Of a DNA stretch of 64,000 nt, positions 8,635-16,407 are shown one piece after another (the first letter of the stretch is position 1; each line of letters opens with the position of its first letter). This DNA is from Sporomusa silvacetica DSM 10669 (GTDB lineage: Bacteria; Bacillota; Negativicutes; Sporomusales; Sporomusaceae). The DNA is taken from NCBI RefSeq assembly GCF_002257705.1, contig NZ_LSLK01000060.1:62001-126000 (forward strand). Direction: 5' to 3'. The notes beneath the pieces were generated by a model. The model saw nothing but the letters and a program-made list of their open reading frames with translations, did no database searches and was not told the origin of the DNA. Both the position numbers and the translations under genes were made by a program.

Positions 8635-10344
8635 TTAGAAAGGTATCGCTTGTGCCATTTCTTCATCCGTAACGTCAAATACGGAATTGCACGACTCCAG
8701 GGTTTCGGTGTACATAAACTCGGGCAGTCTGTCGTCGGCGGCAGTAAAACCGGCGCCTTTGTTGAATTTCTTTTCCAGAGCGATACTTTGCACACCCAGT
8801 CCAAACAAGCGGTCGGGATTCCATTCGCCGCCGAATTTTGCGGCCATCATATCACAGAGATGGCACACATTGGCCGGGTCCACAATGCAGAAACTAGCAA
8901 AGATACACATGCCCAAGGAGTCAATTAAAGCCATCGCCACTTGGAGATTTGTGGACAGTGCCACCTGTCCTTCTTTTTTGTAAGGATCAACTCCGGGTGC
9001 TCCCAGAGAATTACCTGCGGTGTGGTCAGCGCCCATGGGGCATGTTGCATAGGTTACGCCTGTACCTTTCAGGGCTCGGGGATCATATGCCGCCAGGCTC
9101 TGTCCTTTAACAGTCGGTACACGCTTCACGCCCAGATACTTAGCAGTTGCATCAGTACCCGCGCCAAGAATTTTACCGAAATCCGTTCCGGCCATCATCT
9201 CTTCAATTAACCCCAATGCTCCTTTTTCATCACCGAAAGCGATTTTTTTACCTTCCATGCAGACGCCAAGCGTTGCACCGGTATCCATGGTATCCAAACC
9301 AAAATCGTCACACAGTCTGTCAACTTTGGCAATGAAGTCCAGAGAGTCAATGCCGAGGTTTGAACCATTCAGAGCGATAGTCTCATATTCGCAGCCAGAT
9401 GTTACATATTTACCATTTGCATCATGCAAAACGTTGGAACATTTTATTACGCAACCAGGCTGACAGGCATGCCCCATTTTACCGCCGCGAGACTGCTGGA
9501 CCTCCGCCAGTTTCTCGCCACTAATCATTTCCGCTTTATCCCAGCGACCTTGACTATAATTGAGCGTAGGCAAGCCACCTAAGCCGTTTACCGCATTGAC
9601 CAGCGCTGCAGTGCCGAATGTTGGCAGTAACTGACCCGATACAGGATTGGCTTTAATTCCTTCGACAAATTTTCGATGAGCGGCGATAAATTTCTCCTTA
9701 TCTTCATACTCAGCATTAGCAATTCCGTTATCCTCCAAAATGATCGCCTTAATCTTTTTAGAGCCCATTAGCGCTCCCAAACCGCCGCGGGCCGCCGCTC
9801 TGGCCGGATTTCCGGACATATCGGTAACTTGAATAGTTGAATTACGATAGCCTTTTTCCCCGGCACCGCCGATGGAAAGAATGCTGATTTTTGTACCCAT
9901 GTCTTTTCTTAACTGTGCTGCAAGATCATAGTTGTTCAAACCAACGTATTTGGCCGCGGGTAAGAATTCTACTTTATCCTTCGAAATTTTGATAATAGAC
10001 CACTCATTGTCGGTGGGCATGTCTTCGATAACAATCGCTTTCAAGCCAAGTTTGCCGAATGCCGCTCCGCCAGTACCACCTACGTTGGCTTCTTTTGCTG
10101 TACCCGTCAAGGGGCTTTTCCCCCCGAAGGCAAGTCTGCCGGAAGTTGTAGCAATTGTACCGTTAAGCAGACCACCGCAAATAATCAACTTATTGTCGAC
10201 CCCTAAAGCATTACAAGCGGGATCCACTTCTTCATTCAGCAGCTTGGCAATCAAGCTGCGTCCGCCAAAAAATTTGTATTCTTCTTTGACTTCCTCAAAA
10301 ATAGCCGTTTTTTGGTTAGCATTAATGCGCAAAAACTTCAACAT
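8635..10344 (-). CDS. aor: Aldehyde:ferredoxin oxidoreductase (tungstopterin enzyme)
   Basis: 569 residues from the ATG at 10344 (AAGGAG upstream; an upstream in-frame extension lacks an RBS). Catalyses reversible oxidation of aldehydes to acids with ferredoxin; in acetogens it can reduce acetate to acetaldehyde. N-terminal domain MLKFLRIN...FFGGRSLIAKLL and KSPLTGTAKEANVGGTGGAA are the AOR pterin-binding signature. Cluster cysteines: HACQPGCVIKCSN plus a distal Cys in the segment LIDSLGMCIFASFC. Slightly shorter than archaeal AOR (about 605). Third gene of an adh-satP-aor series reading leftward, all probably from the sigma-54 promoter at 12498. Substrate range cannot be read. Confidence 0.92.
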   Translation of the reverse strand: MLKFLRINANQKTAIFEEVKEEYKFFGGRSLIAKLLNEEVDPACNALGVDNKLIICGGLLNGTIATTSGRLAFGGKSPLTGTAKEANVGGTGGAAFGKLGLKAIVIEDMPTDNEWSIIKISKDKVEFLPAAKYVGLNNYDLAAQLRKDMGTKISILSIGGAGEKGYRNSTIQVTDMSGNPARAAARGGLGALMGSKKIKAIILEDNGIANAEYEDKEKFIAAHRKFVEGIKANPVSGQLLPTFGTAALVNAVNGLGGLPTLNYSQGRWDKAEMISGEKLAEVQQSRGGKMGHACQPGCVIKCSNVLHDANGKYVTSGCEYETIALNGSNLGIDSLDFIAKVDRLCDDFGLDTMDTGATLGVCMEGKKIAFGDEKGALGLIEEMMAGTDFGKILGAGTDATAKYLGVKRVPTVKGQSLAAYDPRALKGTGVTYATCPMGADHTAGNSLGAPGVDPYKKEGQVALSTNLQVAMALIDSLGMCIFASFCIVDPANVCHLCDMMAAKFGGEWNPDRLFGLGVQSIALEKKFNKGAGFTAADDRLPEFMYTETLESCNSVFDVTDEEMAQAIPF

Positions 10345-10513
10345 GCATATCCCACTCCTTTTTATAGTTTGGATACAACGTCGCTTAGGCCTAAAATAAT
10401 ATTCAGGCCCCTTCCTTTGCGCAATGGCAGGCACAATAATTACTCATCATACCCTAACGTTTATTACCTCCCAGCGGGACGAAAATAAATCGGAAGTGAA
10501 TTTGTTTTTCTTT

Positions 10514-11113
10514 CTAATTAGAAGCCTTTATGGAACCAGAAATGGGTGGTCCCAGATTGATAACCTCTTTGCCAAATGCACTATTTAGCATAGTACCTAC
10601 TACATCCCAAATGATTGCAACGATGATAATCGGCAACGCCCAGGCGCCAATGAGAAATAATGCAGGGTTACCTAGTATCCAGGACAGCCCCCAACCCATG
10701 AAAAATACGTCGGTAGCGAGGATAAACACGCTCATGGATAAATTAATTCTGAGGAAAATCGGTGTGAAGCCAACCATACAAAGTCCCATCACAAGAAATA
10801 TCCAACCATCTGCGGCTGCAGTATTCGCCGGCCCAATGTTTAAAAACTTCAAAAGATTGCCGCCGGCACCATACCACATAAACGCACTAAAGGCCAAATT
10901 TATATTGCCGCCTACGATGTTTCCCCGATTCAATTCCACAATTCCGGCCACCGACTGAACGATTGCCCCCGCTAATCCAAGGGGTATTAGGAGTACAAAT
11001 ACCGAGTGATCAGCCATTCCGACCGCTCCAGGCCATAAGCAAGCCAAGTAAAAAGCGAGCACCATCAAACCACAGGGGCCTGCAGTTGCTAGCTGAATAT
11101 TACTATTAGACAT
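10514..11113 (-). CDS. satP: GPR1/FUN34/YaaH (SatP) family acetate channel
   Basis: 199 residues from ATG at 11113 (GGAGG 8 bp upstream). Six hydrophobic helices, and an N-terminal ATAGPCGLMVLAFYLACLW in the position of the family NPAPLGL signature, here with Gly-Pro-Cys replacing Asn-Pro-Ala. The family carries acetate, succinate or other small monocarboxylates across the inner membrane. It lies between adh and aor, so it probably exports or imports the acid substrate/product of AOR. The altered signature may reflect a different acid; AmiS/UreI amide channels are more remote relatives. Confidence 0.8.
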   Translation of the reverse strand: MSNSNIQLATAGPCGLMVLAFYLACLWPGAVGMADHSVFVLLIPLGLAGAIVQSVAGIVELNRGNIVGGNINLAFSAFMWYGAGGNLLKFLNIGPANTAAADGWIFLVMGLCMVGFTPIFLRINLSMSVFILATDVFFMGWGLSWILGNPALFLIGAWALPIIIVAIIWDVVGTMLNSAFGKEVINLGPPISGSIKASN

Positions 11114-11156
11114 TTCTCGAACCTCCATTTTATTACACAGGTTAATCGGCCGCTCA

Positions 11157-11202
11157 GTACAGGTTTGCTTCAGTCAGGGGATAGAACTTTACAAACCTGT
11201 AC
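11157..11202. repeat. 11-bp perfect inverted repeat between adh and satP
   Basis: GTACAGGTTTG and CAAACCTGTAC are separated by 24 bp. No T-run follows on the minus strand, so it may be an RNA stability or attenuation element in the adh-satP transcript, or a protein-binding site. Confidence 0.5.
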
Positions 11203-11246
11203 CTATTACAGCCACTATCTCAAGCTAGTCCAAGAAAACAATTTGT

Positions 11247-12398
11247 TTAAAACGCTTTTTCTAAAAGAGCAATTATTTCTTCTTTAGATGCCGGACGCGG
11301 GTTGAACATACCAGCTCCGCCTTCCGCAGTGTCGCGCAGGGTATCGTCGGCAAGTTGTTCAAATTGCTCTTTTTTCACATTTACTTCTTTCAATGTCGGA
11401 ATCTTTATTTTCTTATTCAATTCAAATACTCTATCGATAGTTTTTTTAATCGCTGCTTCCTGAGACAGACCATCAAGTTTCAGGCCCATGGCCTTGCCGA
11501 TATCAACAGTTCTTTCCGGCACTACCGAAGCATTGAATTCCATTACATAGGGCAGCAGAATGGCGTTTGCTACACCGTGCGGCAAGCCGCAGCGCACGCT
11601 TAAGGGGTGAGCAATGCCATGAACAAGGCCGAGTACTGCATTGGTAAAGGCGAAGCCGGCCATGGTGCTGCCGAGAATCATATTGCTTCTGGCAGCAATG
11701 TTGCTGCCGTTGGCGGTAGCTTCCTCAATGCTGCTGCTGATTAGTTCAATGGCCTTCAAAGCGTTCACGTCTGCGGGAATCTGCCGTAAAATGGACACAT
11801 ATGCTTCAATGGCGTGAGTTAGTGCGTCCATACCCGTAGATGCAGTAATGGCCGGGGGCATACCTACAGTCAATTCAGGGTCTACGATAGCGATATTTGC
11901 ACCCATGAACTGACCGGCAATGATCATTTTCTTATGGCGAGACGTATCGGTAACGATAGCAAATGTAGTTACCTCACTGCCGGTGCCGGCGGTGGTAGGA
12001 ATGGCAATCAAAGGCTTGGTAGGAATGGTAACCTTGTTCAAACCGTCATACTGATGAATGGGCGAGGGGTTAGTAAGCAAAACGTTAATTGCTTTAGCCA
12101 CATCAATCGGGCTGCCGCCTCCAATAGCCACGATGGCATCAACGCCTGCTTCCCGGCATTTCTGCGCGGCTTCTTCCACGAGATAATCGGGCGGGTTTGG
12201 AACAACCCCGTCAAATTCAATTACGCTCATTCCGGCTTCTTTCAACGAATTGACGACACCTGCGGCCACCTTGGCAACACCCTGATCATAAACACAAAAT
12301 ACTTTCTTTGCACCGATACTGCCTACGATTTCGCCCGTATTTTTGGCTTTGCCTTCACCAAAAAATACTGTACAGGGAATCCCGAAAATAAATTCCAT
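11247..12398 (-). CDS. adh: Iron-containing alcohol dehydrogenase
   Basis: 383 residues from ATG at 12398 (GAGGAGG 7-8 bp upstream). Group III Fe-ADH: Rossmann-like half with GGGSPIDVAKAINVL and PTTAGTGSEVT, then the helical half with metal ligands in the AHPLSVRCGLPHGVAN region. Interconverts aldehydes and alcohols with NAD(P)H; with AOR it would connect acids to alcohols. First gene after a sigma-54 promoter (12498-12512), followed by satP and aor. A broken copy of its 3' half is at 13300-13690. Confidence 0.93.
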   Translation of the reverse strand: MEFIFGIPCTVFFGEGKAKNTGEIVGSIGAKKVFCVYDQGVAKVAAGVVNSLKEAGMSVIEFDGVVPNPPDYLVEEAAQKCREAGVDAIVAIGGGSPIDVAKAINVLLTNPSPIHQYDGLNKVTIPTKPLIAIPTTAGTGSEVTTFAIVTDTSRHKKMIIAGQFMGANIAIVDPELTVGMPPAITASTGMDALTHAIEAYVSILRQIPADVNALKAIELISSSIEEATANGSNIAARSNMILGSTMAGFAFTNAVLGLVHGIAHPLSVRCGLPHGVANAILLPYVMEFNASVVPERTVDIGKAMGLKLDGLSQEAAIKKTIDRVFELNKKIKIPTLKEVNVKKEQFEQLADDTLRDTAEGGAGMFNPRPASKEEIIALLEKAF

Positions 12399-12497
12399 TC
12401 TAATAGCCTCCTCATATTTTATTGCTTTTGAGTAAAACATACCCGACCTAAGAAGCCTGCCCTCCTTTACCTTTTTTCTTACTGGCCAATATACAAC

Positions 12498-12512
12498 GCA
12501 AAACTCATGCCA
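12498..12512 (-). promoter_or_regulatory. Sigma-54 promoter of adh-satP-aor
   Basis: Reads TGGCATGAGTTTTGC on the minus strand, matching TGGCAYG-N4-TTGC with invariant GG and GC at -24/-12. It is about 100 bp before adh. An A-rich leader with AAAGGAGG follows. Upstream 225 bp are duplicated at 21942-22169. Confidence 0.88.
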
Positions 12513-12723
12513 ACCACAAAAAGGGATTTTGATAACCCTTGCGATCCCTTAGAAAATCCATGGAAAAAATTTCTATGCGTCACTCAAAAAATTTAAGTAG
12601 GTAAAAACATTTGTATAAGGACGTTAAATACGCTATATAACCAATAATTTATTGTATGAATTTTTGACAAAACTGCAGCTTGATATATTTGTTGACACCC
12701 ATAGCGGCATAATCGGGCCGTTT
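12498..12723 (-). repeat. Duplicated sigma-54 promoter/upstream region, copy A
   Basis: Homologous over its whole length to 21942-22169 (copy B). Best conserved blocks: CCCTTGCGATCCCTTAGAAA, ACGCTATATAACCAATAAT, and GACAAAACTGCAGCTTGATA. The distal block contains two TGTCAA-type half-sites (minus strand TGTCAACA and TGTCAAAA, 28 bp apart), good candidates for the activator's enhancer. Confidence 0.85.
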
Positions 12724-12767
12724 TTGATGAGAAACTTTTCCCCTTCTTTGGTCATAAAAATTCCCCT

Positions 12768-12832
12768 CAGGTTAACAGTTAAAGTCCATTGTGTTGAATG
12801 GCTTTTTTTAACTGTCAACCAAAAGGGGATAC
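12768..12832. repeat. Long inverted repeat (hairpin)
   Basis: CCCCTCAGGTTAACAGTTAAA pairs in sections with TTTAACTGTCAACC...AGGGG, with an inner CCATT/AATGG stem. No gene lies within. May be a terminator or small mobile-element remnant; no function assigned. Confidence 0.55.
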
Positions 12833-12911
12833 TGCCGAATCCCGAATTGGGGCTTGTTTTTCTTATCCACGCCAGAAAACCCATTTTCAGAATGAATATT
12901 TTCAAGCTACT

Positions 12912-13290
12912 TTTTTTTAGATTTCCGCAGTAATTTGCCGTCGATTTTGTATAATTTGCCTTTAAGGTTCTCGCTATTATTTATTTTATTGTAAAGAGTT
13001 TGCCTACAGATGCCCATTCTTTTTGCTACTTTACTTAAATTGCCGTTCTTTTCTTTAAATATTCTCCGAAGCGTTGGTTAATACAGCAACTTTGTCCTGT
13101 GGTGGGTGAATGACTAGTGGCTAAAGCAATAAACTGTATATTATTTTGGGCTTCTCTGTTAAATAATTGCACAGTCAGCCCTTCCTTGCGCGCAACCTTC
13201 TGTATGTCCCGGATTATACAACCGAATTTCCGCACCAGAGTTTTATTGTTCTTTATCAGTTTTTTTACTTGTTCCTTTGTTAAAAATATC
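12912..13290 (-). pseudogene. Broken acoR paralogue (N- and C-terminal pieces joined)
   Basis: Minus strand, upper part (about 13065-13290) encodes FLTKEQVKKLIKNNKTLVRK and GLTVQLFNREAQ, matching AcoR residues about 75-135. The lower part (about 12912-13062) encodes LSKVAKRMGICRQTLYNKIN, matching the AcoR C-terminal HTH. The PAS and AAA+ regions are gone and the frame is shifted at the junction. Similarity is clear but well below identity, so it is an old paralogue rather than a recent copy. Confidence 0.9.
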
Positions 13291-13299
13291 TTCTTTGGT

Positions 13300-13690
13300 T
13301 GCCTGATGCGGGTTGAACATACTTGCACCGCCTTCAGCGCCGTCACGCAGGGTGTCGTCAGCAAGCTGCTCAAATTGCTCTTTTTTCACGCCTGCTTCTT
13401 TCAATGTCGGAATCTTAATATTTTTGTTCAATTCAAATACCCGGTCGATCATCTTTTTGATCGCTGCTTCCTGAGACAGGCCGTCGAGTTTTAACCCATG
13501 GCCTTTACCAATATCAACTGTTCTTTCCGGTACTACTGAAGCGCTGAATTCCATGACGCAGGCGTTGGTCACACCTTGTGGCAAGCCACAGCGTACAACT
13601 CAAGGGGTGAGCTATGCCATGGACGAGACCCAGTACCGCATTGGTAAAGGCAAAGCCTGCCATGGTGCTACCAAGGATCATACAACTTGT
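13300..13690 (-). pseudogene. Broken iron-alcohol dehydrogenase paralogue (3' half)
   Basis: Two overlapping frames encode pieces matching the intact Adh: LGSTMAGFAFTNAVLGLVHG then, after a frameshift and short deletion, MEFSASVVPERTVDIGKG through EQLADDTLRDGAEGGASMFN. It runs directly into the acoR fragment at about 13295. Upstream (13700-13738) is a decayed piece similar to the enhancer-like block of copies A and B. Confidence 0.9.
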
Positions 13691-13749
13691 TGTATAATTG
13701 TTTTTCAAAAACCCCAGTTGATATAGGTTTGACAGTGGCGGTAGATATA

Positions 13750-13941
13750 TTATTTATCTTCTAATGCGATTTCAACTTGATGTATTTTTCCTTCCACAAT
13801 CTCTTCGGGTATATAAATAAGCTTGCATTCTGGACAACTAAGAAATTGATGCGTCATCCTACGGCCGAGATATTCCAGAACAATATTTTCAGGTTCCAGC
13901 TTTTTATCGCACTTATGGCAAATAAATTTACCAATGGCCAT
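13750..13941 (-). CDS. Small Cys-rich redox/zinc-ribbon protein (DVU_1557-like)
   Basis: 63 residues from ATG at 13941 (GGGAG about 10 bp upstream); a GTG at 13950 overlapping the previous stop is possible but poorly spaced. Two CxxC pairs, CHKC near residue 9 and CPEC near residue 35, fit a rubredoxin-like or zinc-ribbon knuckle. It directly follows the dicluster flavoprotein and Mo-aldehyde oxidoreductase genes, the same order as in Desulfovibrio-type aldehyde oxidoreductase loci, where such a small redox protein is annotated. Probable electron carrier or assembly partner; not proven. Confidence 0.7.
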   Translation of the reverse strand: MAIGKFICHKCDKKLEPENIVLEYLGRRMTHQFLSCPECKLIYIPEEIVEGKIHQVEIALEDK

Positions 13942-13946
13942 CGTAA

Positions 13947-16253
13947 TCACTCTCCCTCTATACTTAGCCTATGGCAATATGCATTGATAAGCTTATATGA
14001 ATCGCCTTCCACTTGATAAATTACCCAATAAGTAATAAATTTCTGCTTTTGATGGCCGATATAATAACCTGTTTCCGTATCGAAAATCTTATTACCTGAA
14101 GTCTCACAAAAATTTATTGTATCGCGAATATCGTCTTCTGTTATCAGATGCTTATTCAATTTCTGCATAAGCTCATGAGAAATCGAGATACTTGGGGTTG
14201 GAAGCACCACTGAATAACCATCCTCTCTCCATATATTTTTAAGAAGATCCGCTTTTAACACTACACGATTATGCCTACGTTCAGTAAGCGATGGTGGTTT
14301 ACGCGAATCGTCATTAATGTCGAAAAGCACATCAAGCACATGGCGGCAAGGCTTTTGCAAATCTGCGAAAACATCCCTACAATTTGTACAATAAGTTATG
14401 TACGGATACTGGCCGAGGGCAACCCTTTTGGCTGCGATATCCTTGGCCAGATCGGGATTTGCCGAGTAAATATGGCCACCATAACCGCAGCATTGAGCTG
14501 TTTTTTCCCTATAAGGCAGTTCCTCAATAACTAAACCAGCCTTCATCACAAGCTTGCGCACACTTTGCTGCATGGCTTCATCATATCGGCTAGAACAGGG
14601 GTCAAATATGGAAACAACGGAATTACTCACAGTATGACTTGGCTGCAGACCGTTTTCTTCGATGACGTCATATAGAGAGACCCGGTCGGCCTCCGGCAGA
14701 TATTTAGCAAACATTTTGCTACAAGTCGGACAGGCCACGATTACTGTTGGTTTGCCCATGCCGTCCCACTGACAGCGTATTTTTTCCAGCGTTTCCGTAA
14801 ATAACGGTACATTCCCGGCCCACTCCGCAGGTACACCGCAGCAACCCAGCATTATACCAGTTTGGGGGAGTATCTTCAATAAATAGCCATAAGACTTTTT
14901 CACATATGCCGGATCGGAAGCTCCCAACTGACATCCGGGGAAAAAAACATACTCGCTTTTTGGGCAATCCGGTGCATTACGCGACAAGTATGCTTTTTCA
15001 CTTTCCGTAAATAGCATGTCTCTGATCCAAAAATCATGAAAGGCGGGCGGTAATGAGCCTTCCCGATGCATAATCCGGCGCGCGTCGAGCAAAAAGTCAC
15101 CCAAATTAATATCCTCGGTACAAACGCTTCCGCACAAACCACAATTATTACAAGAATTAAGCATTCTTGTTGCTACCCTTGGCTGCAGACCCTCCACCGG
15201 ATTAAACGACATGCGCACATCATTGACAATGCGCTTCGGCATTTTTTTATACCATTTCATCATGTCACAAGAGTTGATACAATCACGACAATCACATTGT
15301 ATACATCTGCCCGCCTCTTTAATCACTGCATCTTTGCTGTAACTTTCTGCTACAATACGTTTTTCCGGTTTTATCGTACTTGTATTCATTTTAAAACGCG
15401 AGGGTTTGTTTATATTGGGGCCGATAATCTCGTGCATACGGTTGATTTGTAAATAAGATTCTATAGATTGAGCGGCACGTATGCCATGTTCGATAGCTTG
15501 AACAGGATTGGCCCCGATCAGTCCGCCTGCCAGAAAAACTCCCATCTGGGTACTCCCAAGGGAATCCAAATTTATGCCTTGCAGCAAATTAAACGAATCC
15601 CCGTTTTTTCCGGTGGCAAGCAGCACTGCATCGAAGGCGGAAATCAATCCGTCAATGTTTTTAATCCAGGTATTAAATTTCATCTCGTAATTGAGAAATT
15701 GCATTTGATTTGCAATCTCTTCTAAAAACGACTCCGGCGGCAATAAGTCCCACAACCGCCCGCCAACTCTATCACTTTTTTCAAAAATCGTTGCGTTATA
15801 CCCACGGGTGACAAGCCGCGCCGTACAACTCAAGCCGCAAAGACCCGCACCCACGATGGCGATTTTTTTGTTTTTCGGAGGAACATTATATTTTACCGGC
15901 GTTGTCGACCTCGTATAATCTACAGCAGCCTTTTCTAGCAACCTCATCGAAAGTGAATCGTCAATCTCTTTCCTGACACATGCCCTTTCACAAGGTTGAT
16001 CGCAAAGCCTGCAAACAATTGCCGGAAAAATAACCTGATCTCTATATAGCATATAGGCGCTGTCAAAATTTCCTTTCTTCAACTTGGTATTAAAGGCGAC
16101 AATGTCTAAGTTTAGAGGGCAAGCACACCTACAGGCAGGGCTATCGCCACTGTAGCATTTTATCACATAATTACCCATGTCCTTAGATAAGATACGACCG
16201 CTGGCCGGAGCTTTCAGCAAGCTTTCCAACACCTTTGAATTACCGCTATCCAC
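13947..16253 (-). CDS. Dicluster FAD oxidoreductase with CCG (HdrB-like) domains
   Basis: 768 residues from GTG at 16253 (AAAGGAGG, 7-bp spacing; the ATG at 16274 lies within the RBS). N-terminal dicluster region with CRCACPLNLD and CRLCDQPCERACVR as in GltD-like subunits; FAD/NAD-binding KKIAIVGAGLCGLSC and DRVGGRLW; a second ferredoxin-like part (CIQCDCRDC..., CNNCGLCGSVC); then two CCG-type Cys-rich modules (FFPGCQLGA, LGCCGVPAEW, QCCGYGGH). A final ~110-residue C-terminal segment is unlike the rest. Likely accepts electrons from the aldehyde oxidoreductase next door and passes them to a pyridine nucleotide or quinone-linked partner. Confidence 0.85.
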   Translation of the reverse strand: MDSGNSKVLESLLKAPASGRILSKDMGNYVIKCYSGDSPACRCACPLNLDIVAFNTKLKKGNFDSAYMLYRDQVIFPAIVCRLCDQPCERACVRKEIDDSLSMRLLEKAAVDYTRSTTPVKYNVPPKNKKIAIVGAGLCGLSCTARLVTRGYNATIFEKSDRVGGRLWDLLPPESFLEEIANQMQFLNYEMKFNTWIKNIDGLISAFDAVLLATGKNGDSFNLLQGINLDSLGSTQMGVFLAGGLIGANPVQAIEHGIRAAQSIESYLQINRMHEIIGPNINKPSRFKMNTSTIKPEKRIVAESYSKDAVIKEAGRCIQCDCRDCINSCDMMKWYKKMPKRIVNDVRMSFNPVEGLQPRVATRMLNSCNNCGLCGSVCTEDINLGDFLLDARRIMHREGSLPPAFHDFWIRDMLFTESEKAYLSRNAPDCPKSEYVFFPGCQLGASDPAYVKKSYGYLLKILPQTGIMLGCCGVPAEWAGNVPLFTETLEKIRCQWDGMGKPTVIVACPTCSKMFAKYLPEADRVSLYDVIEENGLQPSHTVSNSVVSIFDPCSSRYDEAMQQSVRKLVMKAGLVIEELPYREKTAQCCGYGGHIYSANPDLAKDIAAKRVALGQYPYITYCTNCRDVFADLQKPCRHVLDVLFDINDDSRKPPSLTERRHNRVVLKADLLKNIWREDGYSVVLPTPSISISHELMQKLNKHLITEDDIRDTINFCETSGNKIFDTETGYYIGHQKQKFITYWVIYQVEGDSYKLINAYCHRLSIEGE

Positions 16254-16320
16254 TTTTTCGCCTCCTTTAAACATAGCTTATCCGCTTTGCCTTGTTGCCA
16301 AGAAACGGAGCTAGGTTAAA

Positions 16321-16352
16321 GCAGCGTTACAGTCTGTATGGCTGTAACGCTG
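16321..16352 (-). terminator. 12-bp perfect hairpin between Mo-aldehyde oxidoreductase and flavoprotein genes
   Basis: GCAGCGTTACAG and CTGTAACGCTGC flank an 9-base loop; on the minus strand TTTAACC follows. Probably a partial terminator reducing expression of the downstream flavoprotein relative to the abundant aldehyde oxidoreductase. Confidence 0.6.
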
Positions 16353-16407
16353 CCATAATAGCTTACTACGCTAATCTACTGCGTATTTTGATTTTCTTTA
16401 CTCAACC

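Noticed and set aside
12633..12933. Open frames on both strands in the adh upstream region
   Set aside because: Sequence is largely the duplicated promoter region and an inverted repeat; no RBS and no coding character, and the matching region at 22040-22297 does not preserve the frame.
13035..13708. Overlapping open frames that look like a novel ADH-regulator fusion protein
   Set aside because: Each part aligns with a piece of the intact adh or acoR gene, with frameshifts and missing cores; it is pseudogene debris.
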